Shown here: piece by piece, positions 22,700-32,529 of the stretch
Layout: every line of letters begins with the position of its first letter
Position numbering within the stretch: position 1 is the stretch's first letter
Notes under the pieces: generated by a model
Database searches by the model: none
What the model saw: the letters and a program-made list of their open reading frames with translations, nothing else
What the model was told of the DNA's origin: nothing
Translations under genes and position numbers: made by a program
Assembly (NCBI GenBank): GCA_026008535.1
Contig: BRKX01000009.1
Span: 33,298,501 to 33,362,500 of the forward strand
DNA: 64,000 nt
Direction of reading: 5' to 3'
From: Perilla frutescens
Lineage: Eukaryota; Streptophyta; Magnoliopsida; Lamiales; Lamiaceae

Positions 22700-24725
22700 T
22701 AAGCTATCAACTCAAACTGTGCCACTAGGTCTGCATCTCACTCTAATTTTCTCCATGTGACCATCAAAGGTCTTAGCCGGCATGCTCTTCGTGAGTGGAT
22801 CAGCCAGGTTGTCCTCCGATGCAATCTTGACCACCACCATATCTCTTCTCTTAATGATTTCTCATATAAGATGGTACTTTCTCTCTGCGTGTTTACTTGC
22901 CTTGTGGGCTCTGGGTTTCTTCAAATTTACCACTGCACCAGAGTTATCACAGTATATCATGATAGTCTTAGGCAAATCAGGAACCATGCTCAAGCCCAAT
23001 AGGAAACACGGAGCCAGACAACCTCTTTTGCAGCCTTAGATGCAGCTACATACTCGGCTTTTATGGTGGAATCAGCAATGCGTTTCTGCTTTATGCTCCT
23101 CCATGCGATGGCTCCACCTCCTAATGTAAACACATAGGTCGAGGTAGATTTACTCTGATCTTTGTCGGATTGAAAATCTAAGTCCATATAACCCAAAGGC
23201 ACCAGACTATCAGAGCGGTATACCAACATATAATCTCGAGTCCTTTTAAGGTACTTGAGAATGTTTTTGACCGCAGTCCAGTGACCTTATCCAGGGTTAG
23301 ACTGATATCTCCTTACCATGGCAACAACATAGCATATATCAGGTCTAGTGCAAAGCATAGCATACATCAAACTTCCCATAGCCGCCGAAGCGTGTGGGAC
23401 CTTCTTTATCTCATCTATCTCAGACTGTGTTTGGGGACACATTTCCTTGGATAGATGGATTCCATGCCTAAAAGGTATAAAATCTTTTATGGAATCTTGC
23501 ATGCTATACCTAGCTAGCACTGTATCGATATAGATCGCCTGTGATAGGCAGAGCATCCTTTTCTGGCAATCTTGAATGATCTTGATGCTAAGGACATGTC
23601 CGACTTCTCTCAGATCCTTCATATCAAAGGCACCAGACTATCAGAGCGGTATACCAACATATAATCTCAAGTTCTTTTAAGGTACTTGAGAATGTTTTTG
23701 AACGCAGTCCAGTGATCTTGTCCAGGGTTAGACTGATATCTGCTTACCATGGCAACAACATAGCATATATCAGGCCTAGAGCATAGCATGGCATACATCA
23801 AGTTTTCCACAGCCGAAACGTATGGTACTTTCTTCATTTTCTCTATCTCAGATTATGTTTGGGGATACATTTTTTTAGATAGATCAATTCCATGCCTGTA
23901 AGGTATAAAACCTTTTTTGAAATCCTACATGCCAAACCTAGCTATCACTGTATTGATATAAGTCGTCTGGGACAGACATAACATCATTTTCTGGCGATCC
24001 CGAATGATCTTGATGCCAAGGACATGTCCGGCTTCACCCAGATCCTTCATATCGAACTGCTTGGACAACCACACTCTATTGTTCGACAACACCTTCTTAT
24101 TATTTCCAATAAGCAAGATGTCATAAACATAAAGTATAAGGAATACCACAACGTTTTCATCACATTTCTTGTACACACAGCTCTCATCCGGACTTTGCAC
24201 GAATCCATATGATTGGATAATATCGTCAAATCGGATGTTCCAAGATCTCGATGCCTGCTTAAGTCCATAAATGGATCTCTTAAGCTTACACACCAAGTGC
24301 TCCTGGCCCTTAGCAATGAATCTCTCTGGTTGCTTCATGTGAATGTTTTCTTCAAGACTTCAGTTAAGGAAAGCTGTCTTGACATCCATCTGCCAGATCT
24401 CATAATCCAAATGAGCGGTAATTGACAAGAGAATCCGGATTGACTTAAGCATGGCTACCCGTGAAAAGGTTTTCTCATAATCAATCCCTTCTTTCTGAGT
24501 GTACCCTTTCACCACCAATCTTGCCTTGAAGGTTTCAACCTTCTCGTCAGGTTCTCTCTTGAGCTTGTGGACCCACTTACAACCAATGGGTTTTATCTTA
24601 TCTAATGGTTCTAGAAGTTCCCAGACTTGATTGTGATCCATAGATCCAATCTCAGATTCTATTGCAGTTTTCCAAGAATCTGCATCTTTATCTGGAATTG
24701 CCTCGTCATAGGTCCTGAGATCCAA
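22700..24725 (-). pseudogene. element B reverse transcriptase and RNase H, with internal duplication
   Basis: RT starts at about 24725 and shows NQVWELLEPLDKIKPIGCKW, KARLVVKGYTQKEG, QMDVKTAFLN, then a TGA where Gly is usual (24357-24359), SIYGLKQASRSWN, and the catalytic site as YVYD instead of YVDD. It then enters a region present twice: 23626-24053 and 23195-23625. The outer copy retains a better frame (LSIKIIQDCQKRMLCLSQ, ARYSMQDSIKDFIPF, TRPDICYVVAMVRRYQSNPG). RNase H follows (GYMDLDFQSDKDQSKSTSTY, IKAEYVAASKAAKEVVWLR) and then shifts frame near 22995, with its end recognisable in another frame down to about 22700. Confidence 0.85.
23195..24053. repeat. 431-bp tandem duplication inside element B pol
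   Basis: Two head-to-tail copies, 23195-23625 and 23626-24053, each run from AAAGGCACCAGACTATCAGA to CAGATCCTTCATATC. The copies differ visibly, by roughly one base in eight or nine, which is too much for a recent slippage event. Confidence 0.9.
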
Positions 24726-25120
24726 TTCATTTAGTCCCTCTGGGAAATCTGAAGCCTCTCCCAGACTAATGAATCTATCAAGTTAGCATACAACTCTCCC
24801 ACTGCAGGGAGGTAGTTCCCGTATTTCTGTGACACGTTGTGCAGTGTCTGGTGGTACCTCTTCTTGTACCACTGGTATAGGATTCGATCCTTCCCCCCTT
24901 AACTCCTCAAGGATGATCTGACTCCTTAGCTTGTGGTTCTGACATAGTTTTCCTCTAAGAATCGAGCATTGGTGCTGACAATGATCTTCTGATCCTTAGG
25001 ACTATAAAACAAACCACCTTTCGTTCCTCTAGGATATCCAACGAACATCCTTACATCAGTACGAGGAGCTAGCTTATCAGCTTCCTTATCCAACACGTGC
25101 AAACTGGGCTTTCGTCCAGT
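24726..25120 (-). pseudogene. element B integrase-RT linker, decayed
   Basis: Between integrase and RT no frame stays open for long. Recognisable scraps on the minus strand in mixed frames encode the Copia integrase-end region (GYPRGTKGGLFY-like) and a charged linker. It is a decayed continuation of pol, with several stops and shifts. Confidence 0.5.
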
Positions 25121-25666
25121 CTATAATTCTGTGGGCGTAGAAGGAACTGATTTTGATGGAACCAAGTTGAGAATGTATGCTGCTGTTTTTAGGACATATC
25201 CCCAGAACGAAATAGGCAACTCAGAATAACTCATCATCGATCTGACCATCTCTAACAATGTTCTATTCTTTCTTTCCGCCACGCCATTTTGCTGTGGCGT
25301 TCCAAGCGCAGTCAACTGGGAAGTAATCTCATTCTCTACCATGTAATCCCTAAATTCGCTTGAGAGGTACTTGCCACCATGATTAGAACATAGTGACTTG
25401 ATACTTCTGCCTGTTCGTTTTTCCGCTTCCACCTTAAACTCTTTGAATTTTTCAAAGCCTTCAGCCTTGTGACGCAACAGGTAGATATATCCGTATCTAG
25501 AATAATCATCAATGAGTGTAATGAAATACTCAAACCCTCCTCGAGCTTGAACTTTCATAGGGCCGCACATGTCAGAGTGAATCAAATCTAATACCCATTC
25601 GGATCGATTTCCTTTTGACTGGAAATGATGCTTGGACATTTTACCTACCAAACATGATTCACACAA
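25121..25666 (-). pseudogene. element B integrase
   Basis: It covers the zinc-site end (CESCLVGKMSKHHF), the core start (LDLIHSDMCGPMKVQARGG), ITLIDDYSRYGYIYLL (catalytic Asp region), KSLCSNHGGKYLSSEF (the family has RSDxGGEY, so the second Asp appears replaced by Asn-His), and GTPQQNGVAERKNRTLLEMV (catalytic Glu retained). The frame is open for 181 codons, ending LVPSKSVPSTPTEL at a stop. Loss of the second Asp would inactivate it regardless of stops elsewhere. Confidence 0.9.
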
Positions 25667-26178
25667 AGAAAATGATTATAGTACCAAAGAAGATAATGGT
25701 CCATCGTTTACAAGCCTTTGTATCCTCTTAAGGTTAATGTGACCTAGCCTTAGATGCCAAAGATAGGTTTGATTCAGGTTTCAAGGTTTTTCTCTCTTGT
25801 TAGGGTTTATGATCGATGTACTCAACAGTTGTCTTTGCGTAGTTTAAGAAAGTATAAGTGTCCATCAAATGTGCCAGAACAGATAAAATATTTACCACTA
25901 AAGATAACTACTTTATTATCAAAAGAAATAGAATATCCATCCATAATTAATTTAGAAACTGAAATCAAGTTTCGCCTAAAACCAGACACATGAAGACAAT
26001 CTTTCAAAACCAAAGTTCTATCACTACTAAAAGGTAAAACAACATCTTCCACTGCAACAGCTGCCACTCTCGTAGCATTGCCTATGTAGACGGCGATCTC
26101 ATTCTCACTCAGCTGTCTTTTTACCAGGAACCCCTGCAAAGACATGCAAACATGATCAGTAGCTCTAGTATATACTAT
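25667..26178 (-). pseudogene. element B protease and pre-integrase region
   Basis: The readable part (25822-26145) follows the protease active site: NATRVAAVAVEDVVLPF, LVLKDCLHVSGFRRNLISVS, FDNKVVIFSGKYFICSG. The pre-integrase part at 25667-25820 continues in a shifted frame (RLGHINLKRIQRL-like residues). I do not see an intact DSG active site; the region just right of 26145 is out of frame. Confidence 0.75.
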
Positions 26179-27050
26179 TCATGACTGGGTAGAATAAGTT
26201 GCTAAACATGTTTCCACAACCAGAGTGTGAGATGTACCTCTCTTCTTCTTCTTGTTAGGGCACACCGCCTTCCAGTGACCTGGTTGGCCGCACTTGAAGT
26301 ATTTAGTCTTCGACTTGAATTCCTCAGGAGGAATCTTTGCCTTTGGCTTCTTCACCTTAGGCGCCGCATCTTCAGCCTTTTTAGATGCGTATCTCTTCTT
26401 CCTTTTTCCACCAGAAAAAGACACCACTTTCTCAGCTATGTGGCCTGAGGGTTGTTCTTTTGAAGCAATGCAGCCGCCTGAAGATCCATGAGTAATTCAG
26501 TCAAGGTAACATCTTTCTTGATCATGTTGAAGTTCAACCTGAACTGCTCAAACTTCGAGGACATGCTATGAAGAACGATGTCAATCTGCAATTTAGCATC
26601 CAATTCTCCACCCAAGGTCTCGATCTCAGCCAGATACCACATCATCATGAGAACGTGATCCCTAACAGGTGTGGAGTCAGCCATTTTCGCATCCATCAGC
26701 TTCTTCATGGCTAGGTGGCGTGCCGAGCGATTCTGATAACCGAAGAGCTCCTTAAGGTTGAGCATGACATCATAAGCAGTCTTCATAGTCTGATGCTGAT
26801 GTTGCAACACACTCGACATAGATGCCAGAATGTAGCAGCGTGCTATTTCATCAGATTTGACCCACTTGTCATACACGGCCCTTTAGGCTTCGTTAGAACT
26901 CTCATCTGGCTTGTCAGGACATACGTCTTCAAGTACAAACTTGTGTCCCTCAGCAACTAGGACGAGGTTAAGGTTACGAATCCAATCATTGTAGTTTTCA
27001 CTGGTAAGTTTGTCTTCTTTGAGGATTGAGGACAGATTGGAGAGTGCCAT
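26179..27050 (-). pseudogene. element B gag
   Basis: Gag packages element RNA in virus-like particles. An ATG at 27050 opens a frame with a Copia gag start (MALSNLSSIL) that reaches a TAA near 26884, then remains open to 26436 with the typical core (VYDKWVKSDEIARCYILAS, AYDVMLNLKELFGYQ, ARHLAMKKLMDAKM). After a break it continues as a basic segment and a CCHC knuckle (FKCGQPGHWKAVC, about 26262-26300), ending at 26179. The premature stop and the break mean no full Gag can be made. Confidence 0.9.
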
Positions 27051-28974
27051 TGATGATATGAAATAACTGAAATTAAAACATGCAGTACAGTCACAAACTT
27101 TATGATAAACAGTATATAATCAAAAACCTCACAAAAATTATATACTTTTCCATCGACACTTTAAAAACGTTTTTTATAAGCCACGATCGTGTGGACGTTT
27201 ATAAAATTTATTTTTAAATAGGTTATTAAACCTTTAGTTTGCCTCCAATTGAGTTTCCTTACAACAAGCAAATTAATAGCCGGATAATAAACACGGTCAT
27301 GTAATCTTCTAACTGATAAGCCACGATCGTGTGGACGTTTATCAATAAATTACATCTAAATGTGCACGCCATTATCTTCGCACCAAGATCACTATTCGAA
27401 TTTAACTGCTCCAGGTGCTGGAGTCAGTTAGTTCTAATAGTGTTCTACAACTATCCATTTAGGAGATTTAATTTCTAGAGAAATCTGTGATATGACACAT
27501 CCGATATGGAGGAAGACCGATGTCAACGCGCATGCCCATCACTTCTCAATTAAATCAGATTTAATGGAGACCGTATGAGATTTCTACATACTTTGGTATG
27601 AATCTCTCCCACTTAGTTATTTATGCTTAAGGTTTCATTTTATCCCATTATTAAGAACATGCAAACATCATCACATAAAATGATAAACATACACTGCATG
27701 CTTCACAACAACATAATAAGCAACAGTAATATTCCAACTATCATGGCTTATATCTCATGTTGGTTGATGAGATAAAACAGGAAAGTCAGCTTCGAAACAG
27801 GGCTATGGTCGTCGCCCCCTTCACCGCGCCTCGCTGAAACCCTAGCTCCAATTAGGATTTCGAGACGTGAACCGGTGAACCTTCCTTCTTGGTGCTGTAC
27901 TACTTTCCTTCTTTGAGTTGATCTCCGATATTTATTCAATACAGACTTTCTATTCCATAAGGAAAAATCTACTATTTCTAGAATAAAAATTACAACTCAA
28001 AAACTCGGTCTAACAGTTTTATTTCTATTACATTAAAACAACATAAAATAAAATCTAGACCTAATCTATGGATTTTCTCATGGATTAAAATCACGTAGCC
28101 AAACCGACATACGGCCAAACATCCATTCAACATAAACATACATCAAATAAAATAAAAGAGCCATGATAGTTGGTAAACCTGCGAACAAACACAGTCTACA
28201 AATCCAACAATCATATTATATGATACACATAAAATAACATATGATATCTATGCATGAATAATAAATTTCAAACATTACAATTAATTAAATTAATAACTTC
28301 GAAATTATTCACAAGATAAAAATTGAAAATTAAAATAATTATCCACCAATTTCAAATATTGTTATTTTCGAAAATATCTTCAAAATAAATCTGAAAATTA
28401 ATTAAAATTATCCACCAAATTTATTTAATATTTTCAAACCAACTTAATTAAATAATATTTGGATATCTTGATATAAATCAAAAATATAATCCAAACATTA
28501 TACATAAGGATCGAAATTTCTAAGGATAAAGTTTGGAGATTTGATCAACTTCAAATTCCTCCAAATTATATCCTAATTTAAATCCTTATCACAATTGGAT
28601 TTTGATAATTATTTATCCATATCCAAAATTACCTTATCCAATTTTAAGCCATAGATTTTCGAAAATTACCAAATAATAAATCTGGAAATTTGATCCACTT
28701 CAAACTCTTCGAAATTTAAAATTCTATTTTCAAATATATATAGATTAAAATTAGGTAAACTAACATGTACATCAAATAATATGAAATCTTAATCCAATAT
28801 CATAATTTTCGATCCACGTTAATAAATAAATCTGAAAATTTGATTTTGATATTTTAATAAATATTAAATCTTAATCCAATATCATATTTTTCGATCCACT
28901 ATAAATTTATCATCAAATTTAATCATGTATATCGAAATTATGCTTTGATCAATCCTAGAACAATGCCAAAACCC
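27051..28974 (-). other. element B leader (5' UTR) region
   Basis: About 1.9 kb lies between the primer binding site and the gag ATG, long for a Copia leader. It is AT-rich, with repeated phrases like TTGAAGTGGATCAAATTTCC on the minus strand. It contains two copies of a palindrome-bearing motif, listed separately. No open frame is recognisable. It may contain decayed or inserted sequence I cannot resolve. Confidence 0.5.
27174..27343. repeat. paired 27-bp motif with a perfect palindrome in the element B leader
   Basis: ATAAGCCACGATCGTGTGGA followed by CGTTTAT occurs at about 27176-27202 and 27316-27342, exactly 140 bases apart. The core CACGATCGTG is a perfect 10-base palindrome, and the outer arms (ATAA/TTAT, CCAC/GTGG) can extend the stem. 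Confidence 0.8.
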
Positions 28975-28987
28975 GCTCTGATACCAA
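28975..28987 (-). promoter_or_regulatory. element B primer binding site
   Basis: On the minus strand TTGGTATCAGAGC follows the 5' LTR directly. TGGTATCAGAGC is complementary to the 3' end of plant initiator-Met tRNA, the usual Copia primer. It fixes the inner border of the 5' LTR and the orientation. Confidence 0.9.
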
Positions 28988-30409
28988 TGGTTGGGATTTT
29001 TTCAAATTAAACCACCGCATGATCATTTGGTTGTTCATTAATCCATGTTTACGCAAATCATATTTTTATGTTCATGCATGTTTATACAAGTCAAGCACAA
29101 GACCATGCAAAACGAATCTAATAAAGCGGAAAACATAGATTCGAATTTCTTACAATTGTCAGACGGTCTGAGTATAAGATTACAGATCTAATCTTGCTGT
29201 TGAATGAAATGAAACAGGCGCCCCTTTTCTCTCTACTGAAAACGGTGATCTCCACTAATACTCTACTACGAGATCTTCTGTTGTATTCCCGGACAGTATC
29301 TAGATTCAGGGTGAGCTAAAATCTACTAGATAGGTATGGAATCTGTGGAGATAAAGAGAACACAAGAGGGGCTGATTTTGCAGTAGTGAATTTCGAACTC
29401 CCCACCGTCTTATTTATAAGGGGGTGGTCGAAATTCAGTGTCCCAACCCTACTGGGTTTGGGCCTCTATCTCTTTTTCTATCTTCAGTCCATTAAAGTCA
29501 TATTGGGGTACAACAGGGATCTAGAAGAATATTAAATTGGCCCACTAACTTATTTAATATCCAATATCCAATAAACTTAGGATATAATTAAATAAATTAA
29601 TTATTACTTTTATTCCACTAAAGAAGTAATATTGACCTACCAATTTAATACATATTTGCGAATATGTTTTCTCCTTTAGTCCAACCATTCCCCGTGTTTA
29701 TAATATAATGTTCATTAATTAATTATGTCAGCCTATGACAGCTATAATTAATTAACATCTAAAACCTTGAGTAGTACCACACAAGCTTTTTCATGTACAG
29801 AATAAATTCCACCTGCAGGGTTTCAACATGAACTTGTGTTTCCTCAGGAGAACATCATCAACCTGGCGTACCAGGACACGGTGCTCATGCATATTACACG
29901 AGACATAATGCATACACTGTTATCACCCAAGATATCAAGTTTATTGATCTACGAAAAGATCTCACCCATTGATAAATCAAAGTAATAAACAACACACATT
30001 ATCACATGAGTTCAGAACCTGAACTCTGTGGATCTTTATTCTCTTACTAACTAGGTCAGAGACAGAGAATAGTATCCTATCGTGATCCTCCTCAATACAC
30101 TAATAAGTGTACTAGAATAATCAGTTAGCCAAGATAAACTAACTTATCAGATTATTCTACGGTGTACCGATGGTGTGTTCAAGACCATCTAAGCCGTGAG
30201 CTCTTTAATATAATACAAGGTTCTAATGAAATGATCTTACCGTGTGACTCCCACACCACATCATCTACAATGTAAGTATATGGAACATTGCATAGAACAA
30301 TTATATAAGATAATCTAAATGCAAACAGTGACTGCAATAACTTCAATTCATATCATCATATCATCAGAAAAGTATACAAAGACAAGTCTTCCAGTATACA
30401 AAACTAACA
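28988..30409 (-). repeat. element B 5' LTR
   Basis: It begins TGGTTGGGATTTT (the 3' LTR has TGTTGGGGTTTT) and ends ACTAACA. It is about 45 bases longer than its partner because of the segment at 30198-30242. Confidence 0.9.
29411..29418 (-). promoter_or_regulatory. TATA box of the element B 5' LTR
   Basis: TATAAATA on the minus strand, followed by AGACGGTGGG. The same box stands in the 3' LTR at 21680-21687, and a related TTATTAATAAGG in the solo LTR near 12033. It is a likely start region for element RNA. Confidence 0.5.
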
Positions 30410-30414
30410 AGCAG

Positions 30415-32351
30415 CCACTATCAAAATACCATGTACCTGCAATGTTAGCTTTCAGAAAAGAGTAAACAAAATTGCACGAAATATTTACCTTCTTGGCACT
30501 CTTCTTCTTGTTGAAAGTTTTAGAAGAGTTTTCCACAACAACCTTTCCTATTGCTATATCATTATGATATTTGAAGCAATAAGACTTAATATGTCCAGCC
30601 TCTTAACAATAATGACTAATATATTTCTTCTCGTTAGATTTGTCATTAACATCCTTTTTGATATTGCAGTCACCATTGACTAGAACATCCTTCGAGCTTT
30701 CTCCTTTGACAAATGTGACAGGATTATTGTTAGAGATAGACATAGATAAACTAGATGAATATCCCAGATCTTCTTTAGTAGTTTTTCCCAATGTCAGGAC
30801 TTCATTTAAGGTTGATGTTCCTTGAGTGAGTTGTTGAAAGGTTTTTGAGGCAGCATCTACTTCCTTTCTCAGCTTACACAACTCAATGTCACTTCTGGTC
30901 AGATGAATTTCCAAATCCATCACCCTTCGCTTTAGACTTTGGTTTTCTTCCATGAGAATTCCAAACTCCTTTGTTTGTTCAGACCATTGAACACACACTT
31001 CATCCACAATCTTGAGAAGTTGTCGTAGAGCTTTCTGGTGGCTAATGTTGGAGGGATCTTCTTCCACCTGAGACACTTTAGTAGTGTTACAAAATTCATC
31101 CAGTAAAGTCATTTCATACCAGTTAGTGGTATTGGAAGAAATGTTAGCGATTTCTTGTGGAACATTCTCCATGACATTATTGGGAACATTAGAAGCTTCA
31201 TTGTCAGGACTCATGTCAAAGTCAAAATCAACTTTGTCCATGTCAGTTGGAGCTTCAATCATTTCATTAATGTCATCATTGGCTTTAACAAAAAACACCG
31301 TTTGTTTTCCTGATTCCTCATCTTCGGATTTGTCGCTTAACACAACAGTACTGTAATTTCTTTTTTGTTTCCTGTGTACAATAGGACACTCATTTGCATA
31401 GTGTCCAAAGCCAGAACATCCCGTACACTGAACCGAGTCAATGCCCTTCACTGGATGATCTGAGGTTTTTGATGATTTTGATGAGCCAGATGATGTTGAC
31501 GAGGGAAAGTCAAACAACCTTCGTGGTTTGAAGTTTGGCGAACCTATCTTCATAGACTGTATCAAGAAATTGAACTTCTTGGTGAGAAGAGCAACACTCA
31601 AGGACTCATCTTCATTGATTTCTTGAATGTTTTCAACATCAAGTTGAACATCTGAACTTGATGTCACAGATTGAAGTGCAATTCCTTTAGAAGGATTGTT
31701 CAACTTTTGGTTCTCGAGATTCATCTCAAAAGTAAGTGGGATGCTCACAACTTCACTCAAACTCATGTTTGATACATTATGAGCCTCTTCAATAGCTGAA
31801 ATCTTCATGTTGAATCTTTCAGGAAGAGTGTGAAGAAGTTTGCTAACCATGTTCTCATTTGAGATAGGACATCCGAGAGAAGTAGACTCATTAGAAATTT
31901 CACACAGCCTTTCAGTGTACATCGAAATGGTCTCATCTTCCAACATCCGCAGGGTTTCAAATTTGGAAGTGAGCAGCCTAAGCTTTATTTGACGTACACT
32001 TGTTGAGCCTTCACAATGTTCCTACAGTATGTTCCACGCTTGATATGCGGTGGTGTAATTGCACACCATTTTAAAACATGGAATACCTACCGAAATAAAA
32101 ATAGCATTCAATGCCCTAGAATTGAAGTTGGAGATAATTCTATTATCGTTAGTTCACTGAGTTTCAAGGGTAAGGATGAACACTCCATTAGGTCCTTCCA
32201 TCCTTGGAGGAGTCCATTCTTTAATTACAGCCAACCAAGCCCTTTCATCCATGGACTTGATATACATCTTCATGCGAGATTTCCACATTACATAGTTTTT
32301 GCCATTACTATCCAATGCTGGGGGACGACACGTATTTATCTGAATATCCAT
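30415..32351 (-). pseudogene. element A gag and start of protease (right side of insertion B)
   Basis: An ATG at 32351 starts a Sirevirus-type gag (RPPALDSNGKNYVMWKSRMK, YIKSMDERAWLAV). One frame runs through to 30606 with stops at 32154-32156 (TGA for Trp) and 32022-32024 (TAG, probably for Gln). It includes FNMKISAIEEAHN, a CCHC knuckle (CTGCSGFGHYANEC, about 31390-31432) and a coiled-coil-like stretch (KRRVMDLEIHLTRSDIELCK). After a TAA at 30603-30605 the frame resumes with a second knuckle remnant (GHIKSYC) and ends in WYFDSGC, the protease active site, exactly where element B entered. The ATG lies about 65 bases after the primer site. Confidence 0.9.
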
Positions 32352-32402
32352 TTCAGTGAATTAGCAATCAAAGGATCGAATACTTAGTGTGTCAAGTACC
32401 GT

Positions 32403-32415
32403 CTATGATGCCACT
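32403..32415 (-). promoter_or_regulatory. element A primer binding site, decayed
   Basis: On the minus strand TGGCATCATAGAC follows the 5' LTR. It matches the initiator-Met tRNA primer site TGGTATCAGAGC at most positions, with substitutions, in the expected place. Confidence 0.7.
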
Positions 32416-32529
32416 TGTTACAATTAGTTGTCATAAATACTGAAAATAGACACAGAGATGTGATGTTAAACTCAATGTTACTGATAGTTGAAACACTATC
32501 GTTAACATAAAATGATGGAAATAAACAAC

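Larger units (their letters stand above)
21258..30409 (-). mobile_element. element B: complete but dead Ty1/Copia retrotransposon inserted in element A
   Basis: LTRs at 21258-22635 (3') and 28988-30409 (5') are collinear and roughly 10 percent different by eye at their outer ends. The element is flanked by AGCAG on both sides (21253-21257, 30410-30414), a perfect 5-bp duplication. A primer site complementary to initiator-Met tRNA follows the 5' LTR and a purine tract precedes the 3' LTR. Gag, protease, integrase, RT and RNase H are in Copia order on the minus strand, all broken. A 431-base stretch of pol is tandemly duplicated. The 1.4-kb LTRs and the gag type suit a Tork/Angela/TAR-like lineage, but I cannot fix the lineage by eye. 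Confidence 0.95.
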
